Shown piece after piece: positions 25,414-32,005 of a DNA stretch of 38,759 nucleotides. This stretch comes from Pseudolabrys sp. (GTDB lineage: Bacteria > Pseudomonadota > Alphaproteobacteria > Rhizobiales > Xanthobacteraceae). The position numbers and the translations under genes were made by a program. How positions within the stretch are numbered: the first letter of the stretch is position 1; each line of letters opens with the position of its first letter. The notes below the pieces were generated by a model. The model saw only the letters and a list, made by a program, of their open reading frames with translations, did not search any database and had not been told where the DNA came from. Where the stretch lies: NCBI GenBank assembly GCA_009694265.1, contig SHVM01000011.1, positions 1 to 38,759 on the forward strand, read 5' to 3'.

Positions 25414-26802
25414 ATGAATGCACAATCGCATGACATCATCGTGGTCGGTCAGGGCGCCGCGGGGCTCGCCGCAGCGCTGGCGGCGGCGCAAGCAGCGCGC
25501 GGCATTCGCGTCACGCTGGTGGACAAGGCGTCCGAACAAGAGGCCGGCGGCAACACGCGCTGGTCGCCGTCTTATATGCGCATGGCCTCGCCCGACCGCG
25601 TCGAGCCGAGCTTCGTGCACGACATGCTCACCGCCACGCAACATCAGGGCGACGAAGCCTATTTCGCCCGCCTCGCCAAGGAAGCGCCGGCGACGGTGAA
25701 GTGGATCGCCGCCCAAGGCGTCACCTTCATTCAGCCGGTCTATTATCTCGCCAAAGGCCCGCCGCGCATTCAGCCGGAGGGTGGCGGTCCGGCCGTGGTG
25801 AAGCAGCTCGCGCTCGCCGCCAAAGCGGCCGGCGTTATTTTCCGTTACAATTGCGCGGCACAAGCGCTCACCAGCGAGCGCGGCCGCGTCACCGGCCTGG
25901 TCGTGACGCATGATGGCGTGCAGGAAACGCTTGAAGCCTCGGCCGTAATTCTTTGCAGCGGTGGCTTCGAGGGCGACGGCGCCGCGATGCGCGAACACTT
26001 CGGCGAGGGCGCGCAGACCATGCGGCTGATATCGCCCGGCGGAAAATTCAACACCGGCGACGGCATCAAAATGGCCGTCGCGCTCGGTGCCGCGCTTAGT
26101 GGCGATTGGAACGGCATGCATGCCGAGCCGGTCGACGCACGTTCGAAGAATTCCGCGCCGGTCGTGCTGGTCTATCCCTATGGCATTGTGGTCGACAAGC
26201 ACGGCCAGCGTTTTTTCGACGAGGGCTACGGCCTCGTGCACGAGACCTGGGAATGGTTTGCGCGCGGCATGCATTTCAAGGTGCCCGGCAGCATCGCCTT
26301 TGCCATTCTCGACAGCCGCCTGCTTGCGATCCAAGGCTATGAGCGCGCCATTCGCTCCGAGGTGCCGCCGGTGAGCGCCGGCACGCTTGCAGAGCTTGCT
26401 AAACTTATTGGCGTCGATGCCGATAAGCTTGCCGCCACGGTGGCGGTCTACAACGCGGCCTGCACCGGCGACCCGAACACATTCGACGCCACGCGCTGCG
26501 ATGGGCTTGCCGCCAGTCACACGCTTCAACCGCCGAAATCGAATTGGGCCCGCACGATTCAAGAGCCGCCGTTTTTGGCCTATCCGCTGGTCGGCGCGGT
26601 TGCCTATACCTTTGGCGGCCTGGCGACAGACGCCTCCGCCCGCGTGCTGCGCGACGGCTTAGCGATCCCCGGCCTTTATGCCGCCGGCGAAATCACCGGG
26701 CATTTCTATGCGACCGCCCCCAACGCGGTTTCGGTCCTGCGCGCCTTCGTATTCGGGCGGATTGCGGGCTTGGAAGCGGTTTCGTTTTTGCAGGGGTTGT
26801 AG
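25414..26802 (+). CDS. FAD-dependent oxidoreductase, TcuA/fumarate reductase flavoprotein-like
   Basis: A 462-residue flavoprotein of the succinate dehydrogenase/fumarate reductase group. The FAD dinucleotide fold is at the very start (DIIVVGQGAAGLAAALAAA, Gly motif near 12-17), followed by an acidic-Lys end (VTLVDKA). The middle has AVILCSGGFEGD near 180, and the C-terminus has GLYAAGEITGHFYATAPNAV, typical for closing the FAD site. The closest named relative by look is tricarballylate dehydrogenase TcuA. A TTT carboxylate importer elsewhere in the window is compatible with tricarboxylate use, but they are not adjacent. The gene stands alone, divergent from DUF3297. Confidence 0.8.
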   Translation: MNAQSHDIIVVGQGAAGLAAALAAAQAARGIRVTLVDKASEQEAGGNTRWSPSYMRMASPDRVEPSFVHDMLTATQHQGDEAYFARLAKEAPATVKWIAAQGVTFIQPVYYLAKGPPRIQPEGGGPAVVKQLALAAKAAGVIFRYNCAAQALTSERGRVTGLVVTHDGVQETLEASAVILCSGGFEGDGAAMREHFGEGAQTMRLISPGGKFNTGDGIKMAVALGAALSGDWNGMHAEPVDARSKNSAPVVLVYPYGIVVDKHGQRFFDEGYGLVHETWEWFARGMHFKVPGSIAFAILDSRLLAIQGYERAIRSEVPPVSAGTLAELAKLIGVDADKLAATVAVYNAACTGDPNTFDATRCDGLAASHTLQPPKSNWARTIQEPPFLAYPLVGAVAYTFGGLATDASARVLRDGLAIPGLYAAGEITGHFYATAPNAVSVLRAFVFGRIAGLEAVSFLQGL

Positions 26803-26899
26803 CGGGCCGCCCCGATCCCGCCGCTTTTGCGGGCTGATGATGTCGGCGGACTTCGGTGCTAAACTCAGCTTAGGCATGAACCAGAGAGCGAGCAGGGCC

Positions 26900-27304
26900 A
26901 TGAGATATACCCCGCATATACTAAGTCTGGCCGTTCTGTTGGGCGCGGCAACGGGCGCACTGGCAAAGCCAGCTTTTGTGGCTTCGACCGTCAACCTGCG
27001 CGCCGCACCCGGCACCACCAGCGAGATTGTCGCTAAAATTCCCGGCGGCAGTCTGATCGACGCCGGCGAATGCACCGGCGGTTGGTGCGCGGTCACTTTT
27101 CAGGACAAAAGCGGCTTTGCCATTCAGAGCGCGCTCGACATGAGCGGCCGCGTGCCGCAGCCTCGCGCCGCGCGGGCGCCGGTTTATGTCTATGAGCCGG
27201 AGGAGGTTATCGTCGGCCCGCCGGTCTATTACGAACCGCGGCCTTATTACTATGGTTACGGTCCGTATTACCGCCGCGGCTGGGGCCGTCACTACCGCTG
27301 GTAA
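26900..27304 (+). CDS. Secreted SH3-domain protein with Tyr-rich tail
   Basis: About 134 residues. A signal peptide (RYTPHILSLAVLLGAATGAL, cleavage after ALA near 22) precedes a bacterial SH3 domain (STVNLRAAPGTTSEIVAKIP, GGWCAVTF, GFAIQSAL). The tail after about residue 95 is rich in Tyr, Pro and Arg (YYEPRPYYYGYGPYYRRGWG). Such SH3b proteins usually act in the periplasm or at the cell wall. The ATG at 26900 with AGCAGGG before it is preferred, because it gives a clean signal peptide; one at 26876 is in frame. Confidence 0.75.
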   Translation: MRYTPHILSLAVLLGAATGALAKPAFVASTVNLRAAPGTTSEIVAKIPGGSLIDAGECTGGWCAVTFQDKSGFAIQSALDMSGRVPQPRAARAPVYVYEPEEVIVGPPVYYEPRPYYYGYGPYYRRGWGRHYRW

Positions 27305-27305
27305 A

Positions 27306-27482
27306 TCATTTCGGTTGGCTGTCCGGCATCAGCATCATGAACGCGAATAGCGTGCCGATATAGGCGAGCACGCCGGCCGGTATGGCGATGTATAATTGCG
27401 TGCCGAGGCCCTGTCCGAGCCCGTACAACACGGCGGCGCCGACGACTACCGCGACAAACCTGCCGATGCGGTGCCTGTTCAT
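27306..27482 (-). CDS. Small two-helix membrane protein (58 residues)
   Basis: A frame from ATG at 27482 to TGA at 27306 encodes a protein starting MNRHRIGRFVAVVVGAAVLY and ending MMLMPDSQPK. It has two hydrophobic segments (about 9-23 and 30-52) with a basic N-terminus, as expected for a small inner-membrane protein. It ends one base beyond the convergent SH3 gene. No strong ribosome site is visible. I do not recognise a family; coding is supported mainly by the clean membrane topology and compact fit between neighbours. Confidence 0.5.
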   Translation of the reverse strand: MNRHRIGRFVAVVVGAAVLYGLGQGLGTQLYIAIPAGVLAYIGTLFAFMMLMPDSQPK

Positions 27483-27499
27483 TCGCGCATACTTTGCTT

Positions 27500-27548
27500 G
27501 CGCATGATCTTATCCGAAAACCGGTTCCCACTTTTCGGGATCATGCGC
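27500..27548. repeat. Palindromic intergenic repeat (REP-like), copy 1
   Basis: GCGCATGATC (27500-27509) and GATCATGCGC (27539-27548) are exact inverted copies, and inside them CCGAAAA pairs with TTTTCGG around CCGGTTCCCAC. This is the well-known dispersed palindrome type of Bradyrhizobium/Mesorhizobium-like genomes. A second, longer variant lies at 30784-30856. It ends one base before the TAG of the minus-strand gene at 27550. Confidence 0.85.
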
Positions 27549-27549
27549 G

Positions 27550-27801
27550 CTAGCGTTTGGTTTTGGAATTATCGGTGCCGCGCATGTTCGACCACGGATC
27601 GTTCGCGCGGGTCTCGGTCGTTTCCTTACGCGTCCGATCGAGCGTCGATTTATATTGCCGGTCGATCGCCTCGGCGTCTCTTTTCTTCTGCTCTTCCTCG
27701 AGTTGCATAGGGCTCGCCTCCTTCTTCACTTGGGCATAGACAGGGCCGGTAAGGCATCCCGCCATGACCGCTCCGACGATTAACGATCGCATGATTGCCA
27801 T
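27550..27801 (-). CDS. Small secreted hypothetical protein
   Basis: An 83-residue protein with an N-terminal signal sequence (IMRSLIVGAVMAGCLTGPVY, likely cleavage after VYA, residue 23), then a strongly charged helix (LEEEQKKRDAEAIDRQYKST) and the end NDPWSNMRGTDNSKTKR. Short periplasmic proteins with a DPW-N-R ending occur in Bradyrhizobium-like genomes, but no function is known to me. An upstream ATG at 27840 would place 13 residues before the signal peptide and is less likely. The TAG stop abuts the palindromic repeat. Confidence 0.6.
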   Translation of the reverse strand: MAIMRSLIVGAVMAGCLTGPVYAQVKKEASPMQLEEEQKKRDAEAIDRQYKSTLDRTRKETTETRANDPWSNMRGTDNSKTKR

Positions 27802-27972
27802 GATTGCTACCCGATTTTTCGCAAGGCATAAGTCTACCACGCCACTATTGCGCGCTCAATGCGGCGGAATTTTTGCCAATAGGATCGCCAATATTGATAT
27901 AAATCGGGTCGCGTCGTAGGTCAGAAAGCCGCCATCGCAAGCCACGAAAGGCTTGTCGCGAAAGGTCAATGA

Positions 27973-28968
27973 ATGTCGCTTGCTCACGACCATAGGCCGC
28001 AGCCCGGCTCAATCCCGCCGCGCCACGACTGGACGCGTGAGCAGGTGCGGGCGCTGTTCGCTCTGCCGTTTCCGGAATTGATGTTTCGCGCGGCGGTAAC
28101 GCACCGGGAGCATTTCGACCCCGCCGAAGTGCAGATCTCGACCCTGCTGTCGATCAAGACCGGCGGCTGCCCGGAGGATTGCGCCTATTGCCCGCAGGCC
28201 GCGCGCTACGACACCGGGGTTGCGGCCGAGAAACTCATGAGCCTCGACGCGGTGTTGACCGAAGCGCGTGCGGCCAAGGCCGGCGGCGCCTCGCGCTTCT
28301 GCATGGGCGCGGCCTGGCGTTCGCCCAAGGACCGCGAACTCGACAATGTCTGCGCCATGGTCGAGGGCGTGAAGGCGCTGGGTCTCGAGACCTGCGCCAC
28401 GCTCGGCATGCTGACGGGCGATCAGGCAGCGCGGCTTAAAGCCTCCGGCCTCGATTATTACAACCACAACCTCGATACCTCGCCGGAATATTACGGCGCC
28501 ATCATCACCACCCGCACCTATGGCGACCGCCTCGATACGCTCGAACACGTGCGGGCGGCCGGCATCAATGTCTGCTGCGGCGGCATTGTCGGGATGGGCG
28601 AGGGGCTGGAGGACCGCGTCGGCATGATCACGACATTGGCCGGGCTGCCGGTGCATCCGGAAAGCGTTCCGATCAATATGCTGGTGCAGGTGGAAGGCAC
28701 GCCGCTTGCTACCGCTGCGAAAAATGCGGCCAAGCTCGATCCGCTCGATTTCGTGCGCACCATCGCGGTCGCGCGCATCTGCATGCCGGCATCCATGGTG
28801 CGGCTCTCAGCCGGCCGCGAGGACATGAGCGAGGAGACGCAGGCGCTGTGTTTTCTCGCCGGCGCCAATTCAATCTTCTATGGGCCCAAGCTGCTCACCA
28901 CGCCAAACCCCGGCCGCGATAGCGACATGGCGCTGTTGGATAAGCTCGGCCTGCGGCCCCTCACGTAA
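27973..28968 (+). CDS. bioB: Biotin synthase
   Basis: A 331-residue radical-SAM enzyme that inserts sulfur into dethiobiotin, the last step of biotin synthesis. The 4Fe-4S motif CPEDCAYC has cysteines at 66, 70 and 73; [13 protein letters not shown] near 110 and the [10 protein letters not shown] segment near 200 are BioB hallmarks, and AGREDMSEE carries the conserved Arg of the 2Fe-2S site. AAAGG lies a few bases before the start. No other bio genes are nearby, so bioB stands alone, convergent with crcB. Confidence 0.96.
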   Translation: MSLAHDHRPQPGSIPPRHDWTREQVRALFALPFPELMFRAAVTHREHFDPAEVQISTLLSIKTGGCPEDCAYCPQAARYDTGVAAEKLMSLDAVLTEARAAKAGGASRFCMGAAWRSPKDRELDNVCAMVEGVKALGLETCATLGMLTGDQAARLKASGLDYYNHNLDTSPEYYGAIITTRTYGDRLDTLEHVRAAGINVCCGGIVGMGEGLEDRVGMITTLAGLPVHPESVPINMLVQVEGTPLATAAKNAAKLDPLDFVRTIAVARICMPASMVRLSAGREDMSEETQALCFLAGANSIFYGPKLLTTPNPGRDSDMALLDKLGLRPLT

Positions 28969-29335
28969 AATTGCGCACCAGCGCGAAGCCGGCGAACAGT
29001 CCCGCAATCGACAGTGCTACCGAAGCGGCGACATAGAGCGCCGCCATGCCGACTTCGCCCCGCTCATAAAGCAGGGCGGCGTCGAGCGAGAATGCCGAAA
29101 ATGTCGTGTAGCCGCCGAGGATGCCGGTGGTGAGAAACAGCCGCCAGTGCTGCGAGGCGTCGCCCTTGAAGGCGAAATAGGCGGCGATCAGACCCATGAT
29201 GAACGAGCCGCTGACATTGATGAGCAGCGTGCCGTAGGGAAACGCATGTCCAAGCAGACGCGCCGCGCCGATATTAACGCCGTGGCGGAGCGCAGCTCCT
29301 ACACCGCCGCCGAGAAACACGATGAGATAGCCCAT
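28961..29335 (-). CDS. crcB: CrcB/Fluc fluoride ion channel
   Basis: A 124-residue, four-helix membrane protein of the Fluc family, which exports fluoride as a dual-topology dimer. [10 protein letters not shown] near residue 9, [14 protein letters not shown] near 35 with the conserved Asn, and GGYTTFSAF near 75 with the central-ion Thr and the Phe-box are all present. Its 3' end overlaps bioB by 8 bases, tail to tail. No fluoride riboswitch was found in front of it. Confidence 0.95.
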   Translation of the reverse strand: MGYLIVFLGGGVGAALRHGVNIGAARLLGHAFPYGTLLINVSGSFIMGLIAAYFAFKGDASQHWRLFLTTGILGGYTTFSAFSLDAALLYERGEVGMAALYVAASVALSIAGLFAGFALVRNFT

Positions 29336-29446
29336 TGCGGAGAAAGTAACCGGCGGTGGCGGGCATGGTCAACAAGACGCTGGCTTGAAAGCTGTGCGCT
29401 ATCCGCGCAGGATGCCGTCCCTTAACCGTCAGCCGGCGATCTACCA

Positions 29447-30010
29447 TTGTCTTCAGATCCCGCCCCGCAACGCCGCCGCCGGCGCGCATTCGACTGGTCG
29501 ACGGCGGCGATCGCCGCGATCTCGCTAGGCGCCGCGGCCATGGTCTATTGGCGGGGCGGCCGCGACCATTTCCTCGCCATTCTGGTAAACGACCTTTCGC
29601 TGTTCGGCGAGATGGCCCCTAAGGTTCTGGCGGGTTGCCTGATCGGCGCCTTTGTCACGCTGCTGCTGCCGCGCGAGCAGGTGGCGCGCTGGGTCGGGCA
29701 TGAATCCGGTTTCACCGGTCTGCTGATCGCGGCAGCCTTCGGTTTCATAATGCCCGGCGGCCCCATCACGATTTTTCCGGTGGCCGGCGCTTTTCTTGTG
29801 ATGGGGGCCGATGCCGGCGCGGTGGTCACCTTCATCGTGAGCTGGTCGCTGATCGGCTATACGCGCGCACTGGTCTGGGAGTTGCCGTTCTTCGGCACCG
29901 AATTTGTGATTTGGCGCATCGTTGAGGCATTGCCGCTGCCGATCATCGCAGGGCTGCTGGCGCGGATCGCGGTGCGGGCCGGCTTCGCACGGGAGCAAAA
30001 AAGTCCGTGA
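29447..30010 (+). CDS. Permease half-protein A (PF03773-like)
   Basis: About 187 residues with roughly four or five hydrophobic segments. The core WVGHESGFTGLLIAAAFGF, then MPGGPITIFPV, resembles the predicted-permease/ArsP group (PF03773), in which one polypeptide of about 350 residues holds two such repeats. Here the second repeat is the next gene. The start is uncertain: TTG at 29447 gives an Arg-rich lead (QRRRRRAF), and the first ATG in frame is at 29540. It overlaps the next gene by 4 bases. Confidence 0.75.
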   Translation: MSSDPAPQRRRRRAFDWSTAAIAAISLGAAAMVYWRGGRDHFLAILVNDLSLFGEMAPKVLAGCLIGAFVTLLLPREQVARWVGHESGFTGLLIAAAFGFIMPGGPITIFPVAGAFLVMGADAGAVVTFIVSWSLIGYTRALVWELPFFGTEFVIWRIVEALPLPIIAGLLARIAVRAGFAREQKSP

Positions 30011-30501
30011 CCTTAGCCATCAACATCCTGCTTTGGCTTGCGGTCGCCGCCCTGGCGCTGCTCGCCGCGTCGCGTGGCCGCGTGTTGCTCAATGACGGCC
30101 TGCGCAATGGTGCCACCGAATTTATTCTCCTGTTGCCGCGCATCAGCATCGGCGTCGTCGGTTCCGGCTATATCGCCGATGTGCTGCCGAACGCCCTGGT
30201 GGCGCAGTGGTTCGGCCCGGAATCGGGATTTACCGGCGTCCTGCTCGCCACGCTTGGCGGTGCGCTGACGCCGGGCGGGCCGGTGGTCGGTTTTTCCATC
30301 GGCGCCACCGCGCTCAAAAGCGGCGCCGGCGCGCCGCAGGTGATCGCTTATTCCACCGCCTGGGCGCTCTATGCGATCCACCGGCTGGTGATATGGGAAA
30401 TGCCGCTGATGCCGGCGCGCATCGTCTGGCTGCGCGCGGCGGTGTCGCTGCCGTTGCCTTTCATTGCGGCGGTGCTGGCGATGATGCTGGGGCGACCGTG
30501 A
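30007..30501 (+). CDS. Permease half-protein B (PF03773-like)
   Basis: A 164-residue membrane protein starting with GTG in a GTGA overlap with half A. WFGPESGFTGVLLATLGGA, TPGGPVVGF and the end LPLPFIAAVLAMM line up residue for residue with the same parts of half A, so the two are homologous halves. The two together have the length of a normal fused permease and presumably form a heterodimer in the inner membrane. The substrate is unknown. Confidence 0.75.
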   Translation: MTLAINILLWLAVAALALLAASRGRVLLNDGLRNGATEFILLLPRISIGVVGSGYIADVLPNALVAQWFGPESGFTGVLLATLGGALTPGGPVVGFSIGATALKSGAGAPQVIAYSTAWALYAIHRLVIWEMPLMPARIVWLRAAVSLPLPFIAAVLAMMLGRP

Positions 30502-30508
30502 CGTTTCG

Positions 30509-30760
30509 CTACTGTTTCATCAGGCCGCAATACCGGCTGGTGCCGCTGTCCCAGCGGCCGGTTCGCATGCAAATCGATTGACTGAGGTGACAGGTGGCCA
30601 CGCATTTCGAAGCGACCGCGCGATTGATATTTTTCTCGCAATTGGAAATACAGGTTTTTCGCTCGCCGCTGCAACGCATGGGCTGAGCGAGCGCGGCTTG
30701 GGCGCCGAACAGATAGAATCCGGCACAGGCTGCAATCGCGAAAGTGATTTAGTATTTCAT
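30509..30760 (-). pseudogene. Cys-rich secreted small protein with a stop at codon 4
   Basis: From ATG 30760 to TAG 30509 one frame of 84 codons reads M-K-Y-stop, then ITFAIAACAGFYLFGAQ (signal-like, ending AALAQ) and a mature part with seven cysteines (MRCSGERKTCISNCEKN and onward to RYCGLMKQ). Only the TAA at 30749-30751 breaks it. Since the signal and mature parts are otherwise intact, it is either a recent nonsense pseudogene, a sequencing error, or a gene using an unusual start after the TAA. No good ATG, GTG or TTG lies between the TAA and the signal core. Confidence 0.55.
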
Positions 30761-30783
30761 GGTTCTTTTTTCTTTACTTGCTT

Positions 30784-30856
30784 GCGCATGAGCTTTTCCC
30801 GAAAACCGATGCCCATCCCCGATCAAGTCGAGGACATGCTTTTCGGGATCATGCGC
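30784..30856. repeat. Palindromic intergenic repeat (REP-like), copy 2
   Basis: The left arm GCGCATGA...CCCGAAAA and right arm TTTTCGGGATCATGCGC match copy 1 at 27500-27548, and both copies are preceded by GCTT. The centre differs and includes a CCCCGATCAAGTCGAGG piece. On the minus strand the element begins exactly at the TAG stop of the sugar kinase gene. Confidence 0.8.
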
Positions 30857-31782
30857 TAATGCACCGCCGCCCCCATGCGCGGCACGATCGCGCCGCGATG
30901 GCGGATGACTTGTCCGGCGAGCTTGTGCGCGGCCGTGGCGGCTTCCATGGGGTTGCGCCCGAAAAGCCGGGCGGCGAGATAGCCGGCATTGAAACCGTCG
31001 CCGGCCGCGGTCGGATCGACCGGCACCACCACTTCCGGCACCGGCACGGCGTCGCGCTCGCCTGGGCTGGCGACCAGCGCGCTGTTCGGCCCGTTCTTGA
31101 CGACGATTTCATTGATGCCGAACGCCTGCAGCCGTTCGATGGTTGCCTCAGGACTTGGATCGCCCCACAGCACCGCCTCGTCGTCATAGGCTGGCAGCGC
31201 GATATCGACGCGCTTGAGCGCCTCGGCAAACACCGTGCGGGTGCGGGTGAGGTCGCCGTGCCATGCCCGCGGGCGGAAATTTCCGTCGAAGGCGATTTTA
31301 GCGCCGCTGCCGCGCGCGAGTTCGACCGCGGCCAGGAAACGCCCAAGCCCGGCATTGGAATAGAGCGAGAGCGTGATGCCGGAGAAATAGATCAGCCGCG
31401 CACCCAGCAGGCTTTCCGCGATGCGGCTCCATTGCGGCAGTTCGAACAGCTCGCCAGCCGGCGCCGCATCGCGCCAGTAATGCGTGCGGCGTTCGCCTTT
31501 CATGTCCGCGTCGGCCAGCGCCAGCGCGGGCAGCCGACCGGGCGCACGCAGGATCAGATCGGTATCGATGCCTTCCGCTTTTGCCAGCGAGACGATCGTG
31601 TCGGAAAACGGGTCGTCGCCAAGGGCGCTCGCGAAGGCCACGGGCACGCCGGCGCGTGCCAGATAGATCGCGGTGTTGAAGGTATCGCCGGCGCTCGCCA
31701 GCGCGAAGCGGCCGTCGCCGCCGCGGGCGAGTTCCACAATCGCCTCGCCGATGCAGATGGCGCGTTTGGCAGATTCTCTCAT
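30856..31782 (-). CDS. PfkB-family sugar kinase, 2-dehydro-3-deoxygluconokinase-like
   Basis: A 308-residue ribokinase-fold kinase. AGDTFNTAIYLARAG near residue 31 and FDGNFRPRAW at 165-174 resemble KdgK, which phosphorylates 2-keto-3-deoxygluconate; PTAAGDGFNAG carries the catalytic Asp at 262. Length fits the family. It is divergent from a TRAP transporter operon with 223 bases between them, so a shared control of sugar-acid uptake and use is possible. Other PfkB substrates cannot be excluded. The stop codon lies at the edge of the palindromic repeat. Confidence 0.82.
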   Translation of the reverse strand: MRESAKRAICIGEAIVELARGGDGRFALASAGDTFNTAIYLARAGVPVAFASALGDDPFSDTIVSLAKAEGIDTDLILRAPGRLPALALADADMKGERRTHYWRDAAPAGELFELPQWSRIAESLLGARLIYFSGITLSLYSNAGLGRFLAAVELARGSGAKIAFDGNFRPRAWHGDLTRTRTVFAEALKRVDIALPAYDDEAVLWGDPSPEATIERLQAFGINEIVVKNGPNSALVASPGERDAVPVPEVVVPVDPTAAGDGFNAGYLAARLFGRNPMEAATAAHKLAGQVIRHRGAIVPRMGAAVH

Positions 31783-32005
31783 GACCGTCTGCCTATCACG
31801 GACCGGTGGGAAACGTCACCGGGTCGGTCCTGGGCGGCGTTTTCCCTCAAAATTTCACACATTTTGCATGGCCGCCAATCGTGTTAGGCTCAACAGGGGG
31901 CGGAGAGTTCACGCATAGCTTCTTGAACGGCGGCTGGAATGAATTCCGGCCCATAACATTTTTTGCTCCGCTGGCCGCATTGCGGCCGGCGCTGCGGGGG
32001 AAACG

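Noticed and set aside
27888-27905. Possible BioR operator before bioB (ATTGATATAA)
   Set aside because: It matches only 7 of 10 positions of the TTATMKATAA palindrome as I recall it, and the left half-site is absent. Too weak to call.
29336-29446. Fluoride riboswitch before crcB
   Set aside because: The leader lacks the GG-N-GATGG start and the pseudoknot pattern of the crcB motif. Nothing else structured was found.
31973-31987. Small hairpin GGCCGC-ATT-GCGGCC before the TRAP permease gene
   Set aside because: The stem has only 6 bp and lies in GC-rich leader sequence, where such pairs are common by chance. It was not annotated as regulatory.
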